Source: Alexandriicola marinus
GTDB taxonomy: Bacteria > Pseudomonadota > Alphaproteobacteria > Rhodobacterales > Rhodobacteraceae
DNA length: 64,000 nucleotides
Assembly (NCBI RefSeq): GCF_004000435.1
Contig: NZ_RBVZ01000002.1
Location: forward strand, 248,001 to 312,000
Direction of reading: 5' to 3'
Shown: one piece after another, positions 27,881-36,577 of the stretch
Layout: every line of letters starts with the position of its first letter
How positions within the stretch are numbered: position 1 is the stretch's first letter
Translations under genes and position numbers: made by a program
Notes under the pieces: model-generated
Told to the model about the DNA's origin: nothing
The model's input: the letters and a program-made list of their open reading frames with translations, nothing else
Database searches by the model: none

Positions 27881-28795
27881 ATGAGCGACAGGCAATCCGA
27901 AACACGGCTCAATCTCAGCGCAGGGCTTTTGTCCGTGTCCGTTGCGCTGATCCTCGTGCTGGCGAAGCTTTGGGCCTTTGCCGTGACGGGATCGCTGTCG
28001 GTGGCCGCAACGCTGGCCGATAGCGGGCTGGACCTGATGATGTCGCTGGGCGGGCTCGCCGCGATCGCCTATGCGGCGAAACCCGCCGATGACGACCATG
28101 CCTTTGGCCATTCCTCGGCCGAGGACCTGGCCGCACTTGGCCAGACATTGTTCATTCTTGTGTCATCCATGGTGATCGGAGTGACCGCGATCCTGCGGCT
28201 GATCGACGGTACCTCCCCCCTGCCCCGCGAAGAGGCGAAGGGCATGGCGGTCATCATCTTTTCGATCCTGCTGACCGGGGGGCTGGTCTGGTGGCAAAGA
28301 CGTGTGGCGCGCAGGACCGGGAACCGTGTGGTGCGCGCCGACAGCCTGCACTACATCGGTGACCTGATCCCAAACATCGGCGCGCTGTTCGCGCTCTGGG
28401 CGTCGGCGGCACTGGGATTTGGCCAGATCGACAGCATCGTGGCGCTGGGGGCGGCCCTGTTTCTTGCCGCGGGCGCCCTGCGGATCGGCAAGGGCGCGTG
28501 GGACGCGCTGATGGACCGGCAGGCCGACCCCGAGATGATCGCCAGTATCGCGCAGATCGCGGGCGATTTCCCGGGTGTCGAGGGGTTCCACGACCTCAAG
28601 ACCCGACAGTCGGGCAGCACGATCTTCGTCAACCTGCATATCGAACTGGACGGCACGCAATCGCTGAACGAGGCGCATGCCATCGGCGCGGCCTTGCGGC
28701 GCGAGATCATCCGGCATCACCCGAAGGCGGATGTCCTGATCCACAAGGATCCGGTGGGGGTTGCCCCCCACCCCGACGATCCGTCGAAGAACTGA
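27881..28795 (+). CDS. Cation diffusion facilitator family metal exporter
   Basis: An inner-membrane divalent metal/proton antiporter of 304 residues with six predicted helices. The transport site is complete: Asp47 and Asp51 (DSGLD), His157 and Asp161 (HYIGD), the DD-HD set of FieF-like Zn/Fe/Cd exporters. A DDHAFGHSSAED stretch after helix 2 matches the second metal site. The C-terminal cytoplasmic domain (DLKTRQSGSTIFVNLHIELD) is present. Two upstream in-frame starts (27824, 27851) exist; 27881 fits family length best. Metal identity cannot be settled from sequence. Confidence 0.9.
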   Translation: MSDRQSETRLNLSAGLLSVSVALILVLAKLWAFAVTGSLSVAATLADSGLDLMMSLGGLAAIAYAAKPADDDHAFGHSSAEDLAALGQTLFILVSSMVIGVTAILRLIDGTSPLPREEAKGMAVIIFSILLTGGLVWWQRRVARRTGNRVVRADSLHYIGDLIPNIGALFALWASAALGFGQIDSIVALGAALFLAAGALRIGKGAWDALMDRQADPEMIASIAQIAGDFPGVEGFHDLKTRQSGSTIFVNLHIELDGTQSLNEAHAIGAALRREIIRHHPKADVLIHKDPVGVAPHPDDPSKN

Positions 28796-28798
28796 GGA

Positions 28799-30826
28799 TC
28801 AGGCCGCGATCAGGCCGCGCCCCTTCAACAGCGGCTCGACCCCCGGCATCCGACCCCGGAAGGCGGTATAGAGCTCGGCCGCATCGACCGACCCGCCGGA
28901 TGACAGCACCGTTTCCTCGAGTTTGCGCGCAAGCGCGGCATCGAAGGGATCGCCTGCCTCGTCAAAGGCTGCGAAGGCGTCGGCATCCATGACCTCGGAC
29001 CACATGTAGCTATAATAGCCGCTGGAATAGCCGTCACCGGCGAAGACATGCGCGAAATGCGGGGTCGCGTGGCGCATCCCGATGGCGCGCGGCATTCCGA
29101 TTGCCTCGAGGATTTCGGCCTGCTTCTGCATCGGATCGGCAGGCGCGGGGCCGTTGTGGAATTCAAGGTCCACCAGCGCAGAGGCCACGTATTCGACCGT
29201 CTGGAAGCCCATGTCATAGGTGGCCGCGGCCAGCATCCGGTCAAGCATGTCCTGCGGCATCGGCTCGCCGGTTTCGGCATGGGTCGCGAATTGGCGCAGA
29301 ACTTCGGGCACTTCGAGCCAGTGTTCATAAAGCTGGCTCGGCAATTCGACGAAATCGCGCGCGACCGAGGTGCCCGAGATGGATTCGTAAGTCACATCCG
29401 ACAGCATCTGGTGCAGGGCATGGCCGAATTCGTGGAACAGCGTGCGCGCATCGTCATAGGACAGAAGCGCCGGTTCCCCCTCGGCAGGCTTGGCGAAATT
29501 GCAGACATTGACGACAAGAGGCCGGACCTCGCCCTCGAGCCGCTGCTGCGAGCGCATGGCAGAGCACCACGCCCCCGACCGCTTTGATCCACGCGCGAAG
29601 TAATCGGCAATGAAGACGGCCATATGCCGGCCCTCGCGGGTAACCTCCCACATCCGGACATCGGGATGATAGCGCGGGGCGTCGGTGACCTCGGCAAATT
29701 CGAGCCCGAACAGTCGGTTCGCGCAATCGAAGGCTGCCTCGACCATCCGGTCGAGTTGCAGATAAGGCTTCAGAGCGGTTTCATCGAGGTCGTGTTCCGC
29801 CTGCCGCCGCTTTTCGGAATAATAGCGCCAGTCCCACGGCTCGAGCGGGCCGGTTTCACCGTCCGCATGTAACATGCGCTCGAGGATGTCGGCGTCGGCC
29901 GTCGCCGCGGCGTGCGCAGGTGTCCAGACCTCCATGAGAAGGTCGCGCACGGCTTCGGGGGTGCCGGCCATCTCGGTCTCGAGCTTGTAATCGGCGAAGG
30001 TGTCATAGCCCAGAAGCTTTGCCCGTTCTTCGCGCAGGGCAAGGGTCTCAGCCGCGATGCCGCGGTTGTCGGTCTCGCCCCCGTTGGCGCCGCGCGCGGC
30101 CCAGGCTTCGTAGGCGGTCTTGCGCAGATCGCGGCGGGGGGAGAATTGCAGGAACGGCACGATCAGCGACCGCGAAAGCGTCACCACCGGCCCGCCTGCC
30201 CCCCGCGCCTCGCCCGCCGCGCGCGCGGCCGAGACGACAAAGCCCGGCAGACCCTCTAGATCGGCCTCGGAAAGCTTCATCTCCCAGTTCTTTTCATCGG
30301 CCAGAAGGTTCTGGGTAAAGCTGGTGCCCAGAACGGCGAGCCTGCTTTTCACCTCTTTCAGGCGGTCGGCCTCGGCCCCTTCGAGCTGGGCGCCCGCACG
30401 CACGAAGCCGCGGCGGGTCAGCATCAGAACGCGCGCCTGTTCGGGGCTGAGGTCCAACGTGTCACGCGCCTGCCACAGGGTCTCGATCCGGTCGAACAGC
30501 GCCCGATTCGAGGTGATCTCGGAGCCATAGGCCGACAGTTTCGGTGCAAAATCCCGCTGAAGCGCCTGCCGCGCGTCATTGCTGTCGGCCCCGGCGAGCG
30601 AAAAGAACGCACCCAGAACCTGACCGAGCCGCGTGTCCGCGCGTTCCAGCGCCTCGATCGTATTGGCGAAGGTGGGTGCGTCGGCGTTCTGCGCGATGGC
30701 CGTGATCGTTGCGCGGGCCTCGTCCAGTGCCGCATCGACGGCGGGGCCGAAATCGTCATCGGTGATGCGATCGAACGGCGGCAGGCCGAAGGGTGTCGTC
30801 CAATCCTCGAGAAGCGGGTTTGTCAT
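28799..30826 (-). CDS. M3-family oligopeptidase (peptidyl-dipeptidase Dcp-like)
   Basis: A 675-residue cytoplasmic zinc metallopeptidase that degrades short peptides. The zinc motif is FHEFGHALHQML with His465, Glu466 and His469; the third ligand lies in the following ESISGTSVARDFVELPSQ segment. The long all-helical N-terminal half begins LEDWTTPFGLPPFDRI, typical of the family. It is between Dcp and oligopeptidase A; I lean to Dcp on length and the N-terminus. It is convergent with the CDF gene, three bases apart, and is a single-gene unit. Confidence 0.92.
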   Translation of the reverse strand: MTNPLLEDWTTPFGLPPFDRITDDDFGPAVDAALDEARATITAIAQNADAPTFANTIEALERADTRLGQVLGAFFSLAGADSNDARQALQRDFAPKLSAYGSEITSNRALFDRIETLWQARDTLDLSPEQARVLMLTRRGFVRAGAQLEGAEADRLKEVKSRLAVLGTSFTQNLLADEKNWEMKLSEADLEGLPGFVVSAARAAGEARGAGGPVVTLSRSLIVPFLQFSPRRDLRKTAYEAWAARGANGGETDNRGIAAETLALREERAKLLGYDTFADYKLETEMAGTPEAVRDLLMEVWTPAHAAATADADILERMLHADGETGPLEPWDWRYYSEKRRQAEHDLDETALKPYLQLDRMVEAAFDCANRLFGLEFAEVTDAPRYHPDVRMWEVTREGRHMAVFIADYFARGSKRSGAWCSAMRSQQRLEGEVRPLVVNVCNFAKPAEGEPALLSYDDARTLFHEFGHALHQMLSDVTYESISGTSVARDFVELPSQLYEHWLEVPEVLRQFATHAETGEPMPQDMLDRMLAAATYDMGFQTVEYVASALVDLEFHNGPAPADPMQKQAEILEAIGMPRAIGMRHATPHFAHVFAGDGYSSGYYSYMWSEVMDADAFAAFDEAGDPFDAALARKLEETVLSSGGSVDAAELYTAFRGRMPGVEPLLKGRGLIAA

Positions 30827-30887
30827 CGGTGATCTCCTTTGGACAGGAACCTAGGTGTCGCCCCGGCGAAGGGAAAGGGCGCGCGGA

Positions 30888-31937
30888 TCAGACGGGCGCC
30901 GAATGGCCGCAAATCGGGCAATCCGCGCGTGGCCGCACGGCAATGGTACGGGTCTCGGCGTAAAGCGCATCATAGATCATCAGGCGGCCGCGCAGCCCCT
31001 CACCCGCGCCGGTGATTGCCTTGATGGCCTCGACCGCCATGATCGCGCCCACGACACCGGGCAGCGGGCCAAGAACACCGGCCTCGGCACAGGTGGGCAC
31101 GAGGGCCGGATCGGGCGCTTCTGGAAAGACACATTCGTAGCACGGCGTGCCGGAGGCCGGATCATAAACGCTGATCTGCCCCTCCCACTGGGTCAGGGCC
31201 GCGGCGATCAGCGGTTTGCCCAGCCGTGCGGATACCCGGTTGACCATGTAGCGCGTGGCGAAATTGTCCGACCCGTCGAGGACCAGATCGTATTCGGCGA
31301 TCAGGTCGGTTGCGATCTCTTCGGTCAGGCGGCGATTGTAGGGGCGCACCTCGACAAAGGGGTTCTGGGCGCGGATCGCATCGGCGGCGGAAAACACCTT
31401 CGGATCGCCGATCCGCGCATCGAGGTGGATGACCTGCCGCGCAAGGTTCGATCCATCGACGACGTCATCGTCGATCACACCGATCGTGCCGAGACCGGCA
31501 CCTGCCAGGTATTGCAGCGCCGGCGAGCCCAGCCCGCCCGCACCCACGATCAGGACCTTCGCATCCTTCAGGGCCTTCTGCCCCGGACCACCGATTTCGC
31601 GCAGAACGATCTGCCGGGCATAGCGCGACAATTCAGCCGCGCCGAAGGTGCCGGTCTTGCTGGCCGGTTCGTCCGGTGCGGGCCGGGCACGGTCTCGCAG
31701 CCAGAGCAGGCCACGGCGATACAGCCAGACCGCAACCGCGAACGCGACCAGAAGAAGCCACAGCCGCGGATCGGAGCCCGTCGCCTCGCGCAGCGGGTGA
31801 CCCTGCGGGAGCGTCAGCTGGATGATCATCACCCCAGCCATCAGGATGCCGATCATGATCAGCCTTGCGCGCACCGGTGCGCCCATGACCCAGCCGATCC
31901 CCCAGAGGGTCGCGATCATCACGCCGACAAGGATCAT
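30888..31937 (-). CDS. Membrane-tethered MoeB/ThiF-type E1 adenylyltransferase
   Basis: A 349-residue protein. Residues about 97-349 form a full MoeB/ThiF domain: ATP-binding GAGGLGS at 132-138, the acidic [14 protein letters not shown] segment, [12 protein letters not shown], and zinc ligands CYEC and CPIC. This domain adenylates the C-terminal glycine of a ubiquitin-like sulfur carrier such as MoaD or ThiS. The first 80 residues are three hydrophobic helices (about 1-19, 25-43, 58-74) followed by [12 protein letters not shown]. That anchors the enzyme to the inner membrane, which is unusual for the family. Its ATG overlaps the dut stop (ATGA). Could be annotated moeB. Confidence 0.88.
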   Translation of the reverse strand: MILVGVMIATLWGIGWVMGAPVRARLIMIGILMAGVMIIQLTLPQGHPLREATGSDPRLWLLLVAFAVAVWLYRRGLLWLRDRARPAPDEPASKTGTFGAAELSRYARQIVLREIGGPGQKALKDAKVLIVGAGGLGSPALQYLAGAGLGTIGVIDDDVVDGSNLARQVIHLDARIGDPKVFSAADAIRAQNPFVEVRPYNRRLTEEIATDLIAEYDLVLDGSDNFATRYMVNRVSARLGKPLIAAALTQWEGQISVYDPASGTPCYECVFPEAPDPALVPTCAEAGVLGPLPGVVGAIMAVEAIKAITGAGEGLRGRLMIYDALYAETRTIAVRPRADCPICGHSAPV

Positions 31938-32401
31938 GCGCTGCGCCCCGTGGAGCCGAAGCCGCCCTGTCCGCGCTCTGTCTCGTCAAGATCGGCGACC
32001 TCGTCGAACGTGGCCCTGAGAACCGGGGCCACGACGATCTGCGCGATCCGTTCTGCATGGGTGATCGTGTAGGCCTCGGACCCGAGATTGATCATGATCA
32101 CGCCAACCTCGCCGCGATAATCGCTGTCAATCGTGCCAGGCGCATTGACCAGCGTGAGACCATGTTTCAGGGCCAGCCCCGATCTGGGGCGCACCTGCAC
32201 CTCGTGACCCGCGGGGATCGCCATGCGCAGGCCGGTGGGCACCAGCGCCCGGGCCATGGGGGCAATTCTCAGGCCATCGGCCCGGATTTCAGGCGGCAGG
32301 TTGGCGCGCAGATCGGCGCCTGCCGCGCCGCCGGTCTGATATTCGGGCAGCGGCACGGTCGGGTCGGCCCAGCTTGAGCGGCAAATCCGGATCGGGATCA
32401 T
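31934..32401 (-). CDS. dut: dUTP diphosphatase
   Basis: Hydrolyses dUTP to dUMP, keeping uracil out of DNA and feeding thymidylate synthesis. It is 155 residues from the ATG at 32401, one base after the coaBC stop. All five trimeric dUTPase motifs are present: [47 protein letters not shown] and the C-terminal [11 protein letters not shown] that closes over the active site. The coaBC-dut arrangement is common in alphaproteobacteria. Confidence 0.95.
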   Translation of the reverse strand: MIPIRICRSSWADPTVPLPEYQTGGAAGADLRANLPPEIRADGLRIAPMARALVPTGLRMAIPAGHEVQVRPRSGLALKHGLTLVNAPGTIDSDYRGEVGVIMINLGSEAYTITHAERIAQIVVAPVLRATFDEVADLDETERGQGGFGSTGRSA

Positions 32402-32402
32402 C

Positions 32403-33596
32403 TCAGACCAGCGCCCCGGCAATACGCGCGGCGATCTTGCGGGCCACATCGTCCTTGCTCATCCGGGGCCAGCTTTCGGCGCCACCCTCGTCGATGATCG
32501 TCACGGCATTTTCCGCACCGCCCATGATCCCCGTCGCCGGAGAGACGTCATTGGCCACGATCCAGTCGCAGCCCTTGCGGTCGCGTTTCGCGGTCGCGTG
32601 TTCGACGACCTTCTCGGTCTCGGCAGCGAAACCCACGACAAGGGCCGGCCGGCCCTCGCCCTGCTGCGACACGGTCGCAAGAATGTCGGGGTTTTCCAGG
32701 AACTTGAGCGTGGGCAGGCCCGTTCCCGTCTTCTTGATCTTTTGCGTGGCTTCGCCATCGACGCGCCAATCGGCGACGGCAGCAGCAAAGACGGCCCCAT
32801 CGGCGGGATGCGCGGCCATCACGGCCTCCAGCATCTGCTGGGCGGTCTGCACCCTGACGATCTCGACGCCCTCGGGGGGCGGAATATCGGCGGGGCCCGT
32901 CACAAAGACAACCTCGGCGCCCAGCGCAGACAAGGCGCGCGCGATCGCCGTGCCCTGCGCGCCGGACGACCGGTTCGCGATATATCGGACGGGATCGATG
33001 GGCTCGTGCGTCGGGCCGGACGTGACGATGATGCGTTTGCCGCGCAGCGGGCCATCGTTCAGCGCCGCACCGATCGCCTCGACGATTTCCAGCGGCTCGG
33101 CCATGCGGCCGGGGCCATATTCGCCGCAGGCCATGTCGCCTTCATTCGGGCCGACAGTCAGAATGCCGTCGCCCTGCAATGTCGCGAGGTTGCGCTGCGT
33201 TGCCGGGTGATCCCACATCCGCACATTCATCGCGGGTGCAATCAGCACCCGTTTGTCCGTCGCCATCAGCAGGGTGGACGCCAGATCATCGGCATGGCCG
33301 CCGGCCATCTTGGCCATCAGGTCGGCGGTCGCAGGCGCCACCACGACCAGATCGGCGGCACGGGACAATTCGATATGGCCCATTTCTGCCTCGTCGGTCA
33401 GATCGAAAAGATCGCGATAGACCTTCTGGCCGCACAGGGCCGACAAGCTCAGTGGGGTGACGAATTCAGCGCCGGCGCGCGTCAGAACCGGCGTGACACT
33501 GGCACCGCGTTCCCGCAACCGGCGCGCGAGGTCAAGCGACTTGAAGGCCGCGATCCCGCCACCCACGATCAGCAGTATTCTCTTGCCGGAAAGCAT
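32403..33596 (-). CDS. coaBC: Bifunctional phosphopantothenoylcysteine decarboxylase / phosphopantothenate-cysteine ligase
   Basis: Two consecutive steps of coenzyme A synthesis in one 397-residue protein. The N-terminal CoaC flavoprotein part has [46 protein letters not shown] and the catalytic Cys in GDMACGEYG. The C-terminal CoaB part begins [19 protein letters not shown] with the ANRSSG loop and later AAAVADWRV and KIKKTG. First gene of the coaBC - dut - moeB-like unit. Confidence 0.95.
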   Translation of the reverse strand: MLSGKRILLIVGGGIAAFKSLDLARRLRERGASVTPVLTRAGAEFVTPLSLSALCGQKVYRDLFDLTDEAEMGHIELSRAADLVVVAPATADLMAKMAGGHADDLASTLLMATDKRVLIAPAMNVRMWDHPATQRNLATLQGDGILTVGPNEGDMACGEYGPGRMAEPLEIVEAIGAALNDGPLRGKRIIVTSGPTHEPIDPVRYIANRSSGAQGTAIARALSALGAEVVFVTGPADIPPPEGVEIVRVQTAQQMLEAVMAAHPADGAVFAAAVADWRVDGEATQKIKKTGTGLPTLKFLENPDILATVSQQGEGRPALVVGFAAETEKVVEHATAKRDRKGCDWIVANDVSPATGIMGGAENAVTIIDEGGAESWPRMSKDDVARKIAARIAGALV

Positions 33597-33637
33597 CGCC
33601 GCCTCGCCCTTGGTCCGGCGATGACCCTAGGGAGTTT

Positions 33638-33663
33638 GCCGGGCAAGAGCAATCTCGCCCGGC
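33638..33663 (-). terminator. Hairpin downstream of rpoHII
   Basis: GCCGGGC (33638-33644) pairs with GCCCGGC (33657-33663). Inside, GAG pairs with CTC after a 2-base bulge. It lies seven bases past the rpoHII stop in the direction of reading. There is no T-run. Confidence 0.5.
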
Positions 33664-33669
33664 GCCCGT

Positions 33670-34548
33670 TCAGTTCAGGAAATTGAGCACTTCGCCCGAC
33701 TGACCTTCGAGGTTCTTGCGCATCTTGCCAAAGGCCGCGGCCTCAAGCTGGCGCACACGCTCTTTCGACAGGCCCAGCTCGTTGCCGAGGCTTTCGAGGG
33801 TCCGGGGCTCTTCGCGCAGTTTGCGTTCCTGAACGATGAAACGTTCGCGCTCGTTCAGGGCCGACAGCGCATGAAGGAGCCATTCCCGCAGGGTCGCGTT
33901 GTCATGATCGTTCTCGACGGTCTCGGCGGCCTGCTGGCTGTCGTCCTCGAGCGCCTCGATCCATTCGCGGCCCTCGTCCTCGGTCGATTGCGTCGCGTTG
34001 AGCGAGAAGTCTGACCCGGACAGCCGGCCCTGCATCATCTCGACGTCATGCTCGGGGACGCCAAGCTCCTCGGCGATGAGGCGGCGCATCTCGTGGCTTT
34101 CGACCTGCCGCCCTTCGGCAGAGGCCTCACGCTCGATCCGGGCCTGAACCCTGCGCATGTTGAAGAACAGCGACTTCTGCGACGAGGTCGAGCCGGTGCG
34201 GACCATCGACCAGTTCCGCATCACGTAATCCTGGATCGACGCCTTGATCCACCACACGGCATAGGTAGAGAACCGGACACCGCGATCCGGATCGAACTTG
34301 TCCGCGGCCTTCATCAGGCCCAAAGACGCCTCCTGGATGAGATCATTCATCGGAGCGCCATAGCGACGAAACTTGGACGCCATGGAAATCGCGAGCCGCA
34401 TGTACGCCGTGATGAGCCGGTGCAAGGCCGCCTCGTCGCGTTCATCGCGCCAGGCATAGGCCAGCCTCAGCTCTGTCTCCGCGTCGAGAAGTTCGGCCTT
34501 CATCGCCTTGCGCGACATGGTCTGATCTGAAACACCGTCGAATGCCAT
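33670..34548 (-). CDS. rpoH2: RNA polymerase sigma-32 factor, RpoHII type
   Basis: A 292-residue alternative sigma factor. Region 2 shows AYMRLAISMASKFRRYGAP, DLIQEASLGLMKAADKFDP and FSTYAVWWIKASIQDYV. Region 4 shows RTLESLGNELGLSKERVRQLE. The opening residues, the MVRTGSTSSQKSLFFNMRR segment and the SGSDFSLNATQSTEDEGREW segment are, as I remember them, those of the Rhodobacter RpoHII subgroup and not RpoHI. In R. sphaeroides RpoHII controls the response to singlet oxygen and is itself switched on by RpoE. The start at 34548 has GGGGGAAG upstream and removes 40 spurious codons. An RpoE-type promoter precedes it. Confidence 0.88.
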   Translation of the reverse strand: MAFDGVSDQTMSRKAMKAELLDAETELRLAYAWRDERDEAALHRLITAYMRLAISMASKFRRYGAPMNDLIQEASLGLMKAADKFDPDRGVRFSTYAVWWIKASIQDYVMRNWSMVRTGSTSSQKSLFFNMRRVQARIEREASAEGRQVESHEMRRLIAEELGVPEHDVEMMQGRLSGSDFSLNATQSTEDEGREWIEALEDDSQQAAETVENDHDNATLREWLLHALSALNERERFIVQERKLREEPRTLESLGNELGLSKERVRQLEAAAFGKMRKNLEGQSGEVLNFLN

Positions 34549-34594
34549 TTGCTTCCCCCTGATGTCTGGGACCCCTTTCGGGTCGTTTGTGAGT

Positions 34595-34622
34595 GTTACG
34601 GGGACAATGTGAAAACGGATCA
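34595..34622 (-). promoter_or_regulatory. Putative ECF11/RpoE-type promoter of rpoHII
   Basis: On the minus strand TGATCC (34622-34617) is followed after 16 bases by CGTAAC (34600-34595), about 46 bases before the rpoHII ATG. TGATCC with a CGTA-type -10 is, to my knowledge, the ECF11 (RpoE-ChrR) consensus. The -35 falls within an imperfect repeat of ATCCGTTTT. Matched by eye only. Confidence 0.5.
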
Positions 34623-34651
34623 AAAAACGGATGGTCGCTTTGCCGGGAAAC

Positions 34652-35164
34652 ATGCTTACCTTCGTCATCGGAGGCGCCAGTTCGGGAAAATCCGCCTATG
34701 CGGAAAAGCTGATGCTCGGGATGGCTGCGCGGCCCGTCTATATCGCGACGGCACAGGCCTTCGACGCCGAGATGGCCGAAAAGATTGCCCGCCACAAGGA
34801 CGCCCGCGGGACGGGTTGGCACACGATCGAGGCGCCGGTCGATCTTGCCGGGGCGATCGACGGGGCAAGCGGGGCGGAGGGCATCCTGATCGATTGTGCG
34901 ACACTTTGGCTCAGCAACCTGATGCTGGCCGAGGCCGACATCGACGCAGCCGAAGCAGAGGCTTTCGACGCGCTCGATCGTTGCGGCTGCCCTGTCGTGG
35001 TCGTGTCGAACGAGGTGGGTCAGGGCGTGGTGCCCGATACGCCGATGGGCCGGCGGTTCCGCATTATCCAGGGTGGGTTCAACCAGCGACTGGCCGCGCG
35101 GGCCGATCGGGTCGTGGCCGTGATGGCCGGGCTTCCCCTTGTGCTGAAGGGTGATCCCGCATGA
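34652..35164 (+). CDS. cobU: Adenosylcobinamide kinase / adenosylcobinamide-phosphate guanylyltransferase
   Basis: Phosphorylates adenosylcobinamide and transfers GMP to it, late in adenosylcobalamin nucleotide-loop assembly. It has 170 residues. The P-loop GGASSGKS is at 8-15, and RHKDARGTGWHTIEAP carries the guanylylated His region. NEVGQGVVPDTPMGRRFR is a family signature. The ATG at 34652 was preferred to one seven codons upstream because MLTFVIGG is the usual opening. It overlaps the phosphatase gene (ATGA) and diverges from rpoHII. It probably supports the cobalamin-dependent NrdJ. Confidence 0.94.
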   Translation: MLTFVIGGASSGKSAYAEKLMLGMAARPVYIATAQAFDAEMAEKIARHKDARGTGWHTIEAPVDLAGAIDGASGAEGILIDCATLWLSNLMLAEADIDAAEAEAFDALDRCGCPVVVVSNEVGQGVVPDTPMGRRFRIIQGGFNQRLAARADRVVAVMAGLPLVLKGDPA

Positions 35165-35733
35165 CGCGGCTTTGGCTCGTGCGCCATGCACCGACCCATG
35201 TGAAGGCGATGGTGGGCTGGTCGGATGTTCCGGCGGATACCTCGGACAGGGCGGCCTTCGAAAGGCTGGCCGCGCATCTGCCCGAGGCCCCCGTCGTGAC
35301 CTCAGGCATGTTGCGCACCCGGCAGACGGCCGAGGCGCTCGACCTGCCGGGACGGCCGCTTCCCGAAGAGCCCGACCTGCGCGAGATCCATTTCGGGGTA
35401 TGGGAGATGAAGGATTTCGACGAAGTCTCGGCCCAGGCCCCGGATCATATCCGCGCGTTCTGGGATCAGCCGGGTGATGTCGCACCGCCCGAAGGGGAAA
35501 GCTGGAACGCCTTTTCCAAAAGGGTCGACGGCGCGACGGACAAGCTGATTGCCGCGGGATATCCCGATCTGATCGTGATCTGCCATTTCGGCGTGATCCT
35601 GCGCCATGTCGAACGCGCGCTGAATATCCCGACGGTCGAGGCCTTTTCCCACAGGATCGACAATCTTTCCGTCACCGAAATCGAGGCCGCTTCGGGCGAC
35701 TGGCTGGCCCATCGGATCAATCACGTTCCGTGA
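35161..35733 (+). CDS. cobC: Histidine phosphatase family protein, probable alpha-ribazole phosphatase
   Basis: A 190-residue histidine phosphatase. The phosphohistidine motif is LVRHAPTH near residue 6, the second Arg lies in SGMLRTRQTAEAL, Glu is in LREIHFGVWE, and the second His is in ICHFGVILRH. Coupled to cobU by an ATGA overlap, so a role as the CobC-type phosphatase of B12 nucleotide-loop assembly is likely. Function is inferred from context; the fold is certain. Confidence 0.85.
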   Translation: MTRLWLVRHAPTHVKAMVGWSDVPADTSDRAAFERLAAHLPEAPVVTSGMLRTRQTAEALDLPGRPLPEEPDLREIHFGVWEMKDFDEVSAQAPDHIRAFWDQPGDVAPPEGESWNAFSKRVDGATDKLIAAGYPDLIVICHFGVILRHVERALNIPTVEAFSHRIDNLSVTEIEAASGDWLAHRINHVP

Positions 35734-35791
35734 TGGAGCACCTCACGAAGCATCGTTTTGCGCGGGTAGAAATGCGCCATAAGCTGGCCAA

Positions 35792-36502
35792 ATGACTTAT
35801 GAACTCCTGATTGGCCAACGGCTTTATTCCTCGTGGTCGCTGCGCGGCTGGCTCTGTTTCGATGCCTTCGACATCCCCTGCCGCGTCGAGACGGTCGAGA
35901 TTTATTCAGACGGCTTTTCATCGCGCGTCGCGGATTTCGCCGGCGGCACCAGCGTTCCAGCGGTGATCACGCCCGAAGGGGGTCGTCTGACCGACACATT
36001 GGCGATTGCCTGGCATCTGGCCGAGGCCTTTCCCGATCGCGGGCTCTTGCCAGAGGCTCCCACCGAGCGCGCGATGGCGCGAAGCATGATCGCCGAGATG
36101 CATTCCGGGTTTGCCGCGTTGCGCCGCAGCTGCCCGATGGATCTGTCGCGGGCATGGATCGGATTTGTCCCCGACGCCGATGTCCGCGCCGATCTGGACC
36201 GGATCGAGGGGCTCTGGGCGGGCGCGCTCGACATCTCGGGCGGGCCGTTCCTGTTCGGGGCTTACACGCTGGCCGATGCCTTCTTCGCGCCAGTTGCCGC
36301 GCGGATCGCGGGCTTCGGGATCGAGGTTTCACCCTCCTCCTGGGACTATGTCGCCGCGCATCTCGATCACGCGTCCTTTCGCCGCTGGCGCGCGCTGGGA
36401 CTGGCCGAGAACCGCTGGCTGAGCGTCTATGATCAACCGTTCGAGGCCGGGCCCTTCCCTGCGCCCGCATCGATTGCGGCCCGCGATGTCGAGACCCGTT
36501 AA
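35792..36502 (+). CDS. Glutathione S-transferase family protein
   Basis: A 236-residue GST. The thioredoxin-like N-terminal domain reads YELLIGQRLYSSWSLRGWL, with Ser/Tyr in the position of the catalytic residue, and GGTSVPAVITPEGGRLTDT is the glutathione gamma-Glu site. The helical C-terminal domain includes GPFLFGAYTLADAFFAPVA. The substrate is unknown. Its stop codon lies inside a TTAACC motif, 17 bases before a CtrA-like site that faces comM. Confidence 0.88.
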   Translation: MTYELLIGQRLYSSWSLRGWLCFDAFDIPCRVETVEIYSDGFSSRVADFAGGTSVPAVITPEGGRLTDTLAIAWHLAEAFPDRGLLPEAPTERAMARSMIAEMHSGFAALRRSCPMDLSRAWIGFVPDADVRADLDRIEGLWAGALDISGGPFLFGAYTLADAFFAPVAARIAGFGIEVSPSSWDYVAAHLDHASFRRWRALGLAENRWLSVYDQPFEAGPFPAPASIAARDVETR

Positions 36503-36518
36503 CCCTCTCTCACCGCTG

Positions 36519-36534
36519 TTAACCATTCGCTAAC
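36519..36534 (+). promoter_or_regulatory. CtrA-like site upstream of comM
   Basis: TTAA-CCATTCG-CTAAC has the TTAA-N7-TTAAC layout with a single mismatch (C for T). It ends 43 bases before the comM ATG. Another TTAACC overlaps the GST stop at 36499, but without a partner at the right spacing. Confidence 0.5.
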
Positions 36535-36577
36535 CACGCGGGCGATACACCGGACGCAAGAGTTAGCGGAGAGGGCG

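Noticed and set aside
26995-27912. Long N-terminal extension of the hydroxyacid dehydrogenase frame
   Set aside because: The upstream part is antisense to the SH3 protein, and the ATG at 26994 has a good ribosome-binding site and the family's usual beginning.
34570-34584. Small hairpin GACCC/GGGTC in the rpoHII leader as an RNA thermometer
   Set aside because: The stem is short and does not cover the ribosome-binding site or ATG.
36499-36504. TTAACC at the GST stop as a further CtrA site
   Set aside because: No second TTAA at seven bases; the motif is partly the stop codon itself.
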